Assembly: GCA_018296165.2 (NCBI GenBank)
Contig: JACKQL020000116.1
Location: forward strand, 62,001 to 126,000
DNA length: 64,000 bases
DNA from: Termitomyces sp. T153
Taxonomy: Eukaryota; Basidiomycota; Agaricomycetes; Agaricales; Lyophyllaceae
Direction of reading: 5' to 3'
This document shows, piece by piece, positions 22,191-34,275 of the stretch; position 1 is the stretch's first letter, and every line of letters starts with the position of its first letter. The notes below the pieces were generated by a model. That model had not been told where the DNA came from. It saw only the letters and a list, made by a program, of their open reading frames with translations, and made no database searches. A program made the translations under genes and the position numbers.

Positions 22191-22325
22191 GCAGAACAAG
22201 TCTCTAGATTTGGTCTGAAAGCTCCCTTTTTGATTAGTTCCTTAGAAGGTCTCTCTCCCACCAGTGTCTTAGTGCCCCCTGTGCTCTTCCTATGACTCAG
22301 CCAACCCCTCTAGCACCTCCCCCTG

Positions 22326-23590
22326 ATGCTTCAAGCCCCCAGGACAATGTCTGAAGTCATTTGCTATCCCTGGAGACACAGGTTCAACTTATCCAAGCCT
22401 CCTTTACTTCCCACATGGCTGAACTTGCTGGACTCCATCAAACTACTGAAGCAGTGTCCCTTTCTCTCCAAGCCCTTTTGGAATGTCTTTCCCTTGCTCC
22501 TACCACATCTTCTATGCCCCCATCAGATGCAGAACAGTTTGTGTCTGCACCTAGCTCAGGCTTTCTGGCTCCAACTGCTGCAGAATGGTTTGCATCTGCA
22601 TCTGGCTTAGGCCCTTCAGCTCCCTGTTCCAAACTCCCTTGTCCTGCACTTCCTGACATATATGATGGAGATTGTAAGGTTGGAGAATGTTTCCTCCAGT
22701 CCTGTATCACCTATATCTAGCTGAGCAGTGAACCCTTTACCTTGGATGCCTTAAAAATTGCCTGGGTTCTCTCCTACATGAAGGCTGGCCAAGCTTCAAC
22801 CTATGCCCTGCATATCTTTCAATGCCCAGGAGGAGTTGAGAGTTTCTCTGGCTAGATGGAGTTTGAGAAGGAGTTCAGAGCCAACTTTTTCCCCCTTGAC
22901 CCCACTAAAACTGCAGCTCTTTTCCTTTGAGACCAAATTCAGTATGGTCAAGGGAAGGAGTCACTTTACAAGTACATTGACTCTTTTCATGCCTTAGTTG
23001 AACAGGCAGAATATCTGGATAGTCTGCAACTCTGCCTAACCTTCTGTGATGGACTCCATGCCTCCCTTATGGATTGCATTGACAGTATGGCAGAGGGGTG
23101 CCTGGACAATGAGCATGTTGATACCTGGTACAAGGTGGCACATGAGCAGTGGCAGTTGATGGAACTGCAATGTGAGCTGCAGCAGATGCAACTGTTGACA
23201 TTTCCTTTTTCTTGTGGAGGGTTCTCTGCCCAAGCTCCCCCTTCCATGCCTGCTTGAGCAGCCCTACAAGCTGGTGCAACTTTTCCCCTTCCATCCTATG
23301 CTGCTCCCTTGCACTCCCTGCCCCAAGGAGGCTTAATGGATATTGATGCTTCCCAACAGCAGTCCTCTACCCCTTTGCTGTGTCAACACTGTGGCAAGGC
23401 AGGTCATTTCTGTCCTCAAGGGCTAGAAGTCTGCTACTTGTCAGCATCAGAGCAAGAAGAGCTGCTTGTCCAACTCCTTGCAGCCTGGGATGCCACAGGA
23501 ACCCCCTCTTTAGATGCACCTATAGCTGTCCATTCCAATGAAGTGGCCAATGTACTGGAGGATGTTCCTACAGAGTCTGAGGATTTTTAA
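22326..23590 (+). pseudogene. Chromovirus A gag with degenerate zinc knuckle
   Basis: The frame from 22361 carries PALPDIYDGDCKVGECFLQS, then (after a stop) WVLSYMKAGQAS, EFEKEFRANFFPLDPT and YKYIDSFHALVEQAEYLD, the standard gypsy gag order. The 23309-23590 frame has LLCQHCGKAGHFCPQGLEVC, a zinc-knuckle remnant: CX2C and GH are kept, the last Cys is misplaced. Several TAG/TGA stops and frameshifts break the gene. In life gag would form the particle and package element RNA. Confidence 0.8.
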
Positions 23591-23601
23591 AAGGGCAATG
23601 A

Positions 23602-24171
23602 ATGACCAGTACACCCCCATTGCCCAGTACTAATTGTTTCACCCTCCTGTCCATAGAATCAAATATATCTGTTGCCATTGTTGATACTATGCCTGAAATG
23701 ATAAGCCCCTCCTCAGACATACAAACTCCCTCTCCAGCTAAAGTATCAGCTGGAAATGCACTCCTGAGCCCATGCCTCCAGTTTCCTGCCTGGGAACTCT
23801 GTCTCCCCCATTGTTATGTTGTTGCTTCCACCCCTTCTACCAACTCCCTGAAACTACAGGTGGAAATTGAGATGACAGACACCCAGCAGATCCAAAGTGT
23901 GGTTGCCCTCCTTGGCAGTGGCACAACAGGCCTCTTCCTCAACACTGACTACATGCAACAACACTGCCTGACCACTCACTCCCTTTCCTGTTCTATCCCT
24001 GTATACAATGTTGATAGCATGCTTAATGAAGCTGGCTCTATTTGCTCCATGGTAGACCTGGTCCTCCACTACCAAGACCACTCAGAGCAAGCTGCTTTTG
24101 CCATCACTAGTTTGGGAAAGCAAGACATGATCTTGGGTTCACCTGGCTATGTGAACACACCCAGAGATTGA
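23602..24171 (+). pseudogene. Chromovirus A aspartic protease
   Basis: A 189-codon frame reads VVALLGSGTTGLFLN where gypsy proteases have xxLLDSGATGxFx, so the catalytic Asp is Gly. KQDMILGSPGYVNTPRD corresponds to the later DxILGxxWLxxxNPxxD segment, also degraded. It lies between gag and RT, as expected. Protease activity is not possible as it stands. Confidence 0.8.
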
Positions 24172-25999
24172 CTGGACTAAGAGTGAGGTGAAAATGAGTT
24201 GTTGCCCCCATTGCTGCATTACCTGTACAGAAGAAGCCCATAAGAAGCAGAGAGCCAAGATTCATGAGTGTGCTGCTGTGCATGCCTGCCATGCTGGGCA
24301 TCTTCCTTATGCTGATCTCAACCTCCTGAGTCCCCCCCCTCTGGTATTCCCTTATAGAGAGGCCCTCTACAAGGATGTCCAAGGTGTTGAGTGTGAATCT
24401 CCAGAGGAAGAGGGAGGTGAAGGAGAATGGACCAGTACTCCAGATGCAGAGTCCCCAGATGAAACCATAGAGGTGGGTGATAGGATCTATGCTACAACAC
24501 TCAGCCCCCATCCTACAGTGGCTAAGATTTGGGCCATTCAGACTACTTCTCAACATCTGGCTGAGGCATTTGCAGCAAACTCACAGCCCAAGCCTTTCCA
24601 TAGCACTATTCCCAATTACCTCCACAACTTTGAGGATGTATTCTCCAAGGCCTCTTTTGATTCACTTCCAGAGTGCAAGCAGTGGGATCATGCAATTGAG
24701 CTGATATCAGATGCAGAGCCCTCCAGCTGCAAGGTCTATCCACTTGCACCCCATGAGCAGGATGAGCTGGACACTTTCCTGCAGGAGAATCTTAGCTCAG
24801 GACAAATATGACCCTCCAAGTCTCCAATAGCCTCCCCAGTCTTTTTTATTAAGAAAGAGGATGGGTATCTTTGTCTGGTTCAGAATTATTGTGTCTTGAA
24901 TGCAATGACAGTGAAGAATTGCTATCCTTTGCCACTCATCTCAGAACTTGTCAACAACCTTCAAGGTGCATGCTACTTCACAAAGTTGGATGTCTGCTGG
25001 GGCTACAACAATGTATGCATCAAAGAAGGGGATGAGTGGAAGGCAGCATTCCAAACTAATCATGGACTCTTTGAACTTCTGGTAATGTTCTTTGGTTTCA
25101 CCAACAGCCCAGCCACCTTCCAGACTATGATGAATGACATTTTCTGTGATCTGATTGCAGAAGGTGTTGTCTGCATGTATTTTGATGATATCCTCATCTA
25201 CACAAAAACTCTGGAGGAGCATTGCTGGGTCACATGCATTGTCTTGGAATGCCTCTGCCAACACCAGCTCTATTTAAAGCCTGAGAAGTGTGAGTTTGAG
25301 CAGACCATGGAGTACCTGGGTTTGATTATTTCACATGGAATGGCTGAAATGGACCCCATTAAAGTGGCAGGTGTAGTGGAGTGGAGTGAGCCAAGGAACA
25401 AGGAGGAAGTTTAGGCCTTTCTTGGCTTTGTCAATTTCTATTGGAGGTTCATACAGGATTTCTCCCACCATGCATGCCCTCTCTTTGACTTGACAGTTAA
25501 GGATACAGCATGGCAGTGGGAGCCATTGCAGCAAGCTGCCTTCAATGCCCTCAAGCAAGCCATGACCTTAAAGCCAGTCCTCCTGTTCCCTGACAATGAC
25601 TCTCCATTCCATGTGGAAGCAGATAGCTTGGACTTTGCTACAGGAGCAGTCCTCTTCCAGCAGTCAAAGGAGGATGGCAAATGGCATCCAGTAGCCTTTT
25701 ACTCCAAAAGCCTTCATGCAGTGAAATGGAACTATGAGATCCATGATAAGGAGCTGCTAGCAATTATTCAGTCCTTTGAAGAATGGCAGCATTTCCTTGA
25801 GGGTGCACAGCAGAAGTTTAAAGTCTGGACAGACCACAAGAACCTTGAGTAATTCCATTCTGCTAAGAAACTCAATTGATGCCAAGCTTGGTGGTCCCTG
25901 TATCTGGCCAACTTTGACTTCTCACTGCATCACAAACCTGGACAGAGCATGGGCAAACTGGACAGATTGTCCAAGTGGGCTGACCATGGCACAGGAGAA
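24172..25999 (+). pseudogene. Chromovirus A reverse transcriptase and RNase H
   Basis: 24188-24811 holds the connector to the RT start (FEDVFSKASFDSLPECKQWD). RT follows: LPLISELVNNLQGACYFTKL, the catalytic VVCMYFDDILIYTK (YFDD intact) and KCEFEQTMEYLGLIIS. A TAG at about 25412 interrupts KEEV*AFLGFVNFYWRFI. RNase H follows with FHVEADSLDFATGAVLF, YEIHDKELLAIIQSFEEWQH and VWTDHKNLE, then stops. Motif order and spacing are those of Ty3/gypsy pol. The copy is dead through scattered stops but still easily readable. Confidence 0.85.
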
Positions 26000-27140
26000 G
26001 GAGATAATGACAATATTGTCCTCCTCAAGCCTGAGCCCTTTGCCATCCATGTGCTAAAAGGGATTGTGGTTCAAGGGGATGAGGCAAACATCCTTAGAGA
26101 CATCCAAAGAGGGATTCAGGAGGGTGCATAGGAGGATGCTGTTGCCTGGGCTGCACAGGCCCTACAAGCTTGGCAGGCAAGCAGAGTCAAGTCAGTGCAT
26201 GCAGATGAGTGGGGTCTTTAGGATGGGCTTTTGACCTTCAGAGGACACATTTATGTGCCTAACATTCCAGAACTCTGCCAGCACATTGTAGAACAACATC
26301 ATGACTCCTGGGTGGCTGGACATCCTAGAAGGTGGAAGACACTGGAGCTGGTATCCCAGAACTATTGGTGGCCACAGATCTCTTGATAGGTAGGCACCTC
26401 CACTAGCACCTGTGACCTCTGTCTCTGCACCAAGCCTTGCTACCAAGCACCCATGGGCCAGCTCCACCCACTCTCTATCCCAGCTGCTTACTGGAGTATT
26501 GCATCAGTGGATTTGATTATGGAACTCTCAGATGCTCATGGGTACAATGCTGTGATAGTAGTGGTGGACCTCTATAGCAAATGGGCTCCATTCATACCTA
26601 CCCACACCACATGCTCTGCCTTGGGAGTGGCCAGCCTGTACTGGAAGAATGTCTGGAAACTCCACAGTCTATTGGATGGGTATGTCTCTGACCAGGGCCC
26701 CCAGTTTGTGGCAGAATTCACTCAGGAACTGTATCACCTGCTAGGAGTGAAGCTCCATACCACCATGGTCTATCACCCTCAGTCAGATGGGCAGATAGAG
26801 CATGTTAACCAGGAACTGGAACAGTATCTCTGCCTGTTTTGTAATGAGAGGCAGGATGACTGGGATGAGCTGCTGCCTGATGCAGAATTCCAATACAACA
26901 ACCACATCCACTCTTCCATGCAGATGACTCCATTCTTCCTGGACACTGGCAGGCATCCTCACATGGGATTCAATCCTCAGGCATGCCTCTCAGAGAACAA
27001 CTTTGTCAATGAGTTTGTGGATCAGATGAAGAGGGCATAGGAGGAGGCAAAAGCTGCCTTGGTGAAGGCCAAGGAGGACATGGCACAGTACTATGATTGC
27101 AGATGGACACCTGCCCCAGTTTACAAACCTGGGGACCATG
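26000..27140 (+). pseudogene. Chromovirus A integrase
   Basis: An HHCC zinc-binding region is recognisable (HHDSWVAGHPRRWKT ... TCDLCLCTKPCY). It is followed by a catalytic core in a 195-codon frame from 26453: VDLIMELSDAHGYNAVIVVV, GYVSDQGPQFVAEFTQELYH and SDGQIEHVNQELEQYLCLFC, holding the D, D and E residues of the DDE triad. It ends near KPGDHV at 27140, where the element is cut off. Neither chromodomain nor 3' LTR follows, so the copy is 3'-truncated. Confidence 0.85.
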
Positions 27141-27619
27141 TATAATTTGTGTGAAACCATTTCAATCATTAAATAAAATCATAAAAATATCAATTCTGGT
27201 TCTATGCTATGTGGAATTGTGTGTAACTAAGCCCTTGAACAACTGTGAATAGAAAGTTTGATCAATTGATCTAATCATTGACAGCATCATACTTACATTT
27301 TGCATTACCATGTGCAATTACCAATTTGTTGTGAGCTATGACAGTAGCTCACCCTGCTTGTTTGTCCATCTTCAAGGCCTCTGCCTCCTTATTACTCATG
27401 ATGTCTGCCCAGCACTCCAATACAGTGTTAGCCATATCATTTGAGCCACTGACTCCAGCCTCAGAGGCAGTAAGAATAGCAATGTTAGTTGCTACTACTG
27501 CTTCTGTATGGCTGGGGACAACTTGTGGAGTTGTTGCTGGTTGGGCAGGCATAGTTCACATGGGGTCATTGGCATAGTCCAACTCCATGGACTTCTCTGA
27601 GGGTGCATCCTATAGTGGT
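27141..27619. other. No gene recognised
   Basis: AT-rich sequence to about 27330, then a G/T-rich stretch whose minus-strand frame (27349-27552) is Ala/Thr-rich and may belong to the 3' end of the split gene described next. Nothing more can be supported. Confidence 0.35.
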
Positions 27620-28246
27620 GGACCAGCTGTGGATGTGGCCACAGCTACTGACGACAAAGGCCCCTCCTCAGTTGGGGCTGCACTTGTGGTGGGAGCCACT
27701 GATGTGGGCTCCTCTGTGGTGGCTTGTGAGGCTCTCACTACCTCTACAGGTTGGTGCAAGAGGTGAGTGAAAATACCATCCTCACCAAAGTGCAGCCATT
27801 CAGCTGTGGCAAGAGGATAGTGACCTCTGCTCTCATGAATTTGGAGGAGCATGTAGAAGTGCTTCCAGTCATCAGTGGTAGGGATATACCACTCATTGTA
27901 CCCTGGTATAGGAAGGTGGCACCCCAATGGTTTGGAGTCAACAATGGCATTCATTGTTGACTCATGTGAACAAGTCTGCATGCAGAGCACTCCCAGACCA
28001 ATGGTGATCAACAAAGTGTATACCAAAGGTATACCCATGATTCACCCAGGAGGGAGGCACATGGTTAGCCAGGAGAGGACATATCACCTCTGTCTCACTT
28101 ACATTGTTAATTGGCATAGGCAGCACTTGTAGCCTATGTAGAGTGAAGGTGTGGGATGTGATGCCATCAAACTGCCCTACACCAGATTGGTAGTTGTCTA
28201 CCACCTCTCAATAGAGATGCATATAGGCCATTTGGGTGTGCAGCAC
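27620..28246 (-). pseudogene. 3' part of an unrecognised gene split by LTR-1
   Basis: The minus-strand frame continues directly from the 5' part at 30489-31178 once the LTR and one target duplication are removed. It reads HTQMAYMHLY, a stop, then EVVDNYQSGVGQFDGITSHT, LLANHVPPSWVNHGYTFG and (another frame) GCHLPIPGYNEWYIPTTDDW. The tail is Ala/Thr/Pro-rich, a composition common in low-complexity C-termini. I do not recognise the family. Both halves carry stops and a frameshift. Confidence 0.6.
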
Positions 28247-30488
28247 TGTCAGGTTCTGCTGACAACAGGGGCTCAGCTACACTGGCAAATCCTTACTAGG
28301 CAGATGCAATGTCCTGCACTTATAACCTAGCACTCCAGAGGTGATGCGGAGTGGAGAGACTTGCAAGGGGAAGCTAAGGGAAGTGGTGCAAGCAAGTCCA
28401 GAGTGGTCCAGGGAAGTCTAAGACCAAGTATATGAACATTGGACTTAGGTGGGCATCAGGAACAAGTTTGTAGGCATGTAAATAGATTGCAGGATAGATG
28501 GAGGCTTTGCTAGAGTCAGGGGCAGAGCTGGAGTTTGATGGGGGATCAAGTAAGACTTGATGGGTTCAGGGCTGAGCAAAGAGCAAGGTCCAGAGTTGTC
28601 ATAAGAATGTTCAGGGATTGTAGCACATGTGTGGGGTTTGTACTGATGTCAGAGATGGAAAGAACTTAGGAAAATAAAGGAAAAGGAGACAATTGAGACT
28701 AGACAGAGATGAGACAAGATGAGACAGATGAAAGAAGTAGATTTGAGACTAAAAATAGAAATGGAGACAGAACAAAACACAAGACACAAGAAACCAGTAA
28801 ACACAAGTAATATCAAGACTAGAGTATGAGGAGCTACTCTACAACTTATATACTGACTACTGAACAGCTCCAGAGAACAGCAGGCATGGCAGCAGGGCTT
28901 GATGGAGCTGCATGGAGTTGATGAGTGTTGGGTACAATCAAGGGGCAGGCCACAGTGATATTCTGATGGGATCATTTGGGGATGCAGGCTGCTCCAAGAT
29001 CATTGTGATACTCTGGAGCAGGTTGGGCAAACCAGGGTAGTGAGTCAGAGGTGTATAACAGGGTCAGAAACAGTGGAGGAGGGTTCCAGGGGTTCAAGGG
29101 AAGTGTTGATGGCTGTGGAGAAGGCATCAGAGTTGGTCAGGGGGCTGTTGGTGTCACGACCCGTCCCCTGGACCCCCACACATCGTCCAACAACCCCCGA
29201 CGCTCTGCCAAACTTCTGCCCACACCCCACGCCTATTTCGATTAACCCCGATGCAACCCCGGCTAACTCCGATGCCTCCCTGGCTAACTCCAACGCCTCC
29301 CCAGCTAACTCCGACGCCTCCCCGGCTAACTCTGACAGCCCCCCTGGCCAACTTTGACGCCTCCTCTGCAGCCACTGACACTTACCCTGGTTCTCCCAAA
29401 CCTCGAGAACCACCCCCGCTGTTCCCGATCTTTGCCAACCATCATCAACTTGACACCCTGGTTCCTCTGACCCATTCCGGAGTATCACGACAACCTTGGG
29501 GCAACCCGCATTCCCAAATGATCCCATCAATGTATCAGCACAGCCCAATCCTCAATCGCAACCAACACCTGCCCACTCCATCAAGCTCTGCCAAGCCCCG
29601 CCGCCACAGCTGACATACCCCGAAGTTCTCCAGTAGTCAGTATATAAGTCATCGAGTAGCTCTTCGTACTCTAGTCTTGATATTGCTTAACATTACCTAT
29701 GGTCTGATTGTTTCCTTCTCATGTTCTGTGTTTTGTGTTTTGTTTTCCTCACTCTCAGTCTCCCGGTCTTATCTCAGTCTCCCGGTCTTATCTCAGTCTC
29801 CTGGTCTTGCCTCGTCTCCATTTTGTTATCGTCCTCGTTATCGCCTCATATCTCTACTTGAATCTACTACTGTTCCATATTGACTCCATTCTCTTTCATC
29901 TGACGCTGTCTCGGTGACTCCGTCTGGCTGTTGTGCCCAAGTCTTCATCAACCCTAATGACCTCACAAACTCCGCAGTTACAATTACAAACCTGACACTC
30001 TTTCACCAGGTCCAAACCTCACTCTTCTCTCGGTCCTGGACCCCATCAACCCCAATTGATCTCCCATCAAACCCCGGCTCCACTCCCATTGATCACACAG
30101 CTGCCTACTCCTTTGCTTCCGCAAATCTTCCATATAGTCTTCTGCCTGAACCCTGCCAAGCCCATCTCATTTCCTCGTAATCCGATTTCTCTGGACCTCC
30201 CCGGATCTGTCTGGATTACGTCCCACTGACTATTCGCACAAGCCATCAGTACCCGGAGTGCTTTCAAGTGTTCGATTGCTAGTGCAAGGGGATTGTGCCC
30301 ACCTAGTAAGGACTCGCCCAGTGCAGCTGAGCCCCTGAGGTCAGCAGAACCTGACAGTTGGGGTTTGCTGGAGAAGTGTCAGAGTTACCCAGAGTGGGCC
30401 TGGAGGGTGAGTGAGGGTTGGAGGAGTTTGGTGGGGCATTGGGAAGGACTGGAAACAATGTTGGAGGTCTAGGGAGTGGGTTGTAACA
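28247..30488 (-). repeat. LTR-1 copy 3 (minus), solo, split by copy 4
   Basis: It begins TGTCAGGTTCTGCTGAC on plus and ends GGGAGTGGGTTGTAACA, which is LTR-1 reversed, with the last G of TGACA changed to A. The flanks are AGCAC (28242-28246) and GGCAC (30489-30493), 4 of 5 identical, and the interrupted coding frame resumes across it. It is therefore a solo LTR. Without the insert at 29152-30361 it is about 1.03 kb. Confidence 0.85.
29152..30356 (+). repeat. LTR-1 copy 4, solo, nested inside copy 3
   Basis: 1205 bp, TGTCACGACCCGTCCCC to GTCAGCAGAACCTGACA. It is flanked by a perfect 5-bp duplication, GTTGG (29147-29151 and 30357-30361). It keeps many CpG sites that read TpG or CpA in the other copies, so it is the youngest LTR-1 here and shows the ancestral sequence best. 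The TATA segment AGTATATAAGTCATCGAG lies at about 29639. Confidence 0.95.
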
Positions 30489-31178
30489 GGCACAGTTGGG
30501 GCCAGTGCCTGTCCCAGAATGTAGCCAAAGACCAATCATTGGTCTACATGCAAGGAGGCATCAATGGCCACACCTGAGTACAGGTTCTGTGAATCTGGGT
30601 GGCCATGGTGCATGATGTACTGTGCCCATGCCTTAATGTTGAAGTGATGGCTGATTGGGACTTGAGTAAGTCCTGCTCCCCATGTATTATTATCTGTGCA
30701 GCCAAGCATGGCTGACAAATGTGAAGGAAGGGGGACCAGTACCCAATGGTGGTCCCCTCCAGGCAGAGCTGTTTCCAACTCTGCTAGAGTTAGCTCTATA
30801 GCCCACCTCATGGTGTGGTCTCTCAATTGTGGAGCTGTGAAAAAGGAGATCTGATGGAACTCCTGAAGGAGGAGAGCAGCATGAATCCACTCTCTTATAG
30901 TCACCTTAGATCCACCAACTCAAATGAGTTTAAGGATCAGATGAATCTGCTCTTGGTTCATGGGCATCTCTTGAGGAGCCCATTTGTATAGAAATTTGTA
31001 TTGTGGGGATATATGAGATATCCCCACCACCTCCATAGAGTGGGCAAAGACCACTTCATCACCAGCAAAGACTGCATTGGTTGTTGGCAATCAGTAGAAG
31101 TTGGGGTGCAGCATATCCCAGAAGTCATTCTGGCACTAAAAGCACCCACAAACCAGGGTAGTATTCTAGCCATCTGGT
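30489..31178 (-). pseudogene. 5' part of the unrecognised split gene
   Basis: Minus-strand frames give NDFWDMLHPNFY, AVFAGDEVVFAHSMEVVGIS, ISPQYKFLYKWAPQEMPMNQ, a stop, then EWIHAALLLQEFHQISFFTA, RDHTMRWAIELTLAELE and AWAQYIMHHGHPDSQNLYSG. The protein is aromatic-rich with no motif I can place. It is cut upstream by chromovirus B's LTR at 31179 and downstream by LTR-1. A transposon-encoded or conserved fungal hypothetical protein are both possible. Confidence 0.55.
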
Positions 31179-31546
31179 TGTAAGGGCAACCTCCAGAGTG
31201 GCAGATCAGAGTCACACAGCTAGCAGAGGGGAATCCAAAGTATATTAGCAGAGTAGATGATGATACAATCAGTAACTAATCACTTAGCAGAGGAGAATCT
31301 GAAGAGAACAAGTTTAAGGATTCCTGCTACTTGACGCAGTGCATCAATGGTGGCAGAGGCATGGGAACTGCTGTACAGGTGACTGGAGTTACTCCTAACC
31401 CTAGAGCAATGGTTGCTGAGGTAATATGGAGAACTCCACAGTGCTCCAGAGATCTCTGTGGTCCTGAAAAGTGCCACAGAGGTGTTGGACAAGCTACAGA
31501 GGTGCTGGAACCAGTCACAGAGGTTGAAAATGGAAGTCCCCTGACA
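31179..31546 (-). repeat. LTR-2, 3' LTR of chromovirus B
   Basis: On minus it starts TGTCAGGGGACTTCCATTTT, just after the purine tract CTAGAGGGGAGTAA, and ends GAGGTTGCCCTTACA (368 bp). Partial copies lie at 22041, 45130/46381 and 53318. It follows the chromodomain of chromovirus B. Confidence 0.8.
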
Positions 31547-32774
31547 TTACTCCCCTCTAGCATGTGGCGTCTTGATGTGCAGGGTAGAAAAAGTCCTGGA
31601 TTGCCTGGTCCACAGGTGAGATGGGGTAAATCCCTCATATGGTGTGCAGAGCATCTAGATGTCTCCAGTGGAACTCCTTGACAAGTCTGGGGGCATGTAC
31701 ATTCTCCCATGGCTCCCAGGATATATCCTCAACTCTGTAGCCTTTCCACTTCACCTTGTACTGTAGTCATCTCTGGAATAAATGGCTGTCCAGGATTTCT
31801 TCCACCTCATATTCTTTGTTGTTGTTGACCACCATGGGGGGTGGCAGAGGCAGCAGACATCACCTGGGGATTGGGTCTTTAGGAGCCAGGGTTATTTTGA
31901 CCATGTTGAACACTGGATGAAGCTGGTGCATCCCTGTGGGGAGTCTGAGTCAATAGGCTAAGGGTCCTACCTGTCATTCCACTATGAATGGCCCCAACTG
32001 GTTGTGTGACAGCTTTTTTGATGGTCAGGTGGTTGTAATATCAGAGGCATCCAGGTAGACTCAATCCCTGGGCTGATATCTGCACTCTGGGGTCCTCCCA
32101 CAGTTGTAGTACTGTGCCATGTTGTTCTTTGCTTTCAACAGCACAGCTCAGGCCTCCTCCTGTAACCTCTTCATCCAGTCCACAAATTCATTTACTGCCT
32201 CATTCTCTGAGGGTTGGGCCTGGGGTTCAAAACCCATGTGTGGGTGCTGTTCCAACTCCTGATTTATGTGCTCCATCTGACCATTGGACTGAGGGTAGTA
32301 GGCCATGGTGGTGTGTAGCCTTACTCCAAACAGTCAGTAGAGCTTGTGAGTGAACTCCACCACAAATTGTGGTCCTCAATCTGAGATGTAGGCATTGGAG
32401 AGGCCATGGAGCTTCCAGATGTTCCTCTAGTACAGGTTTGCAGCACCCATGGTGGAGCAGGTAGTGTGGGTTGGAATGAAGTGCACTCTCTTGCCATACA
32501 GGTCCACCACCACCATGATCATGTCATAGCTGTGGGCAACAGAGAGCTCTACAATGAAGTCTATGGATGCTATGCTTCATTGTTCTGCAGACACTGGCAG
32601 CAGGTGTAACTGTCCATAGGGAAGTTGGTGCTGGAGCTTGGTCCAGAGGCAGAGATTGCAGGTACTAGTGTAGGACCCAATATACTGGGACATCTGGGTT
32701 CACCAGTAGTTCTGCAATACCAGCTCTAGTGTCTTCCACCACCCAGGGTGCCCTGTGATGTGGGAGTTGTGATG
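31547..32774 (-). pseudogene. Chromovirus B integrase core and chromodomain
   Basis: The integrase is in broken frames: GAxVWLDASDITTT-like and YHPQSNGQ-type segments read on minus between 32000 and 32700. It is followed at about 31840-31650 by a chromodomain: NNNKEYEVEEILDSHL, QYKVKWKGYRVEDISWEP and HAPRLVKEFHWRHLDA. The chromodomain (aromatic cage Y/W/W) directs insertion to modified chromatin in chromoviruses. Several stops make this copy inactive. Confidence 0.75.
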
Positions 32775-34275
32775 TCACTCCACAATCCTCTGACAGAGCT
32801 CCAGAATGTTGGGGACATAAATGCGGTCTAGGAAGGTCAAGATTCTGTCTTGGAGGGCCCATTTGTCTGTGCAGACTGCCTTGACACCAGTAGTGTGCCC
32901 TGACTTCAGTGCCCAAGCAGCCTGTGCCACAAGCTCCTCCTGCTGACCATCCTGATTGCCCTGCCATATGTTCCAGAGGATCTCTGTCTCTGCTCTATCA
33001 ATGACAAGATCCTGCATAGCCCTGATTGTAAACAGCTCAGGGCAGAGGAGCACAATGTTGCTGTTATCTCCTTCTCCTGTACTGTGGTCTGCTCTCTGAA
33101 ACAGGGCATCCAGCTTTCCCATGCTCTGGCCAGGGTTGTAGTGCAGGGAGAAGTCAAAGTTGGCAAGGTAGAGGGACCACTGGGCCTGTTGGTAGTTGAG
33201 CTTTTTGGCCATCCAGAAATATTTGAGGTTCTTGTGGTTGGTCCAGACCTCAAACTTGTGCTGCACACCCTCCAGGAAGTGCTGCCACTCATTAAATGAC
33301 TGGATGATGGCCAGCATCTCCTTGTCATGGATCTCATAGTTCCACTCCACTGCATTCAAGTTCTTGGAGTAAAAGGCCACCAGATGCCACTTCCTGTCCT
33401 CCAGAGATTGCTGCAAGAGCACAGCCCCAGTAGCAAAGTCAGAGCTGTTGGCCTCCATGCAAAAGGGGGAGTTGTCATCCAGGAATAGAAGGACAGGTCT
33501 GGAGGTCACAGTGCATTTGAGAGTGTTGAAGGCTGTCTGCTCCAGAGGTCCCCAGCTCCATGTAACATCCTTCCCCATGAGGTCAAATAGTGGGCAGGTG
33601 TGATGTGAGAAGTCCTGGATGAACCTCCAATAGAAGTTCATGAATCTGAGAAATGCCTGCACCTCCTTCTTGTTCTTGGGCTCCAGCCACTCTGCCACAC
33701 CTGCTACCTTCACTGGGTCCATTTCTGCAGTTCTGTGGGAGATGATCAGGCCAAGATACTCAATCCAAGTTTGTTCAAACTCACACTTCTCCAGCTTGAG
33801 ATAGAGCTGGTGCTGGTGGAGGTGCTCCAGGACAAGATAAGTGATCCAACAGTGTTCCTCCAGCATTTTGGTGTAGATGAGGATGTCATCAAGGTACATG
33901 CACACTACACCCTCCATGATGAGGTCCCAGAAGATGTCGTTCATCATAGTCTGGAGGGTGGCAGGGCTATTGGTGAGTCTGAAGAACATAACAAGTAGCT
34001 CAAACAATCTGCAGTTGGTCTGGAAGGCAGCCTTCCACTCGTCTCCTTTCTGAATATGCATGTTGTTGTAACTCCACCAGACATCCAGTTTAGTGAAGTA
34101 TCTTGCCCCCCAGAGGTTGTTGATGAGCTTGGAGATGAGTGGGAGGGGGTAGCGGTTCTTCAACATCATGGCATTGAGTACCTGATAGTCCTGCACCAGT
34201 CAGAGGGAGCCATCCTTCTTTTTGATGAAGAAGACTGGAGAAGTTATTGGAGACTTGGACAGATGGATGCAACCA
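32775..34275 (-). pseudogene. Chromovirus B reverse transcriptase, RNase H, integrase zinc region start
   Basis: A 473-codon uninterrupted frame (32775-34196) contains RT (PLISKLINNLWGARYFTKLD, VVCMYLDDILIYTK with YLDD intact, KCEFEQTWIEYLGLIISH) and KEVQAFLRFMNFYWRFIQDF. RNase H (NSSDFATGAVLLQQ, YEIHDKEMLAIIQS) follows. Just upstream the frame is broken at GSL*LVQDYQVLN by a TGA where CGA (Arg) is likely: a CpG to TpG nonsense change. This is the best-preserved RT in the window. Closely related to, but distinct from, chromovirus A. Confidence 0.85.
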
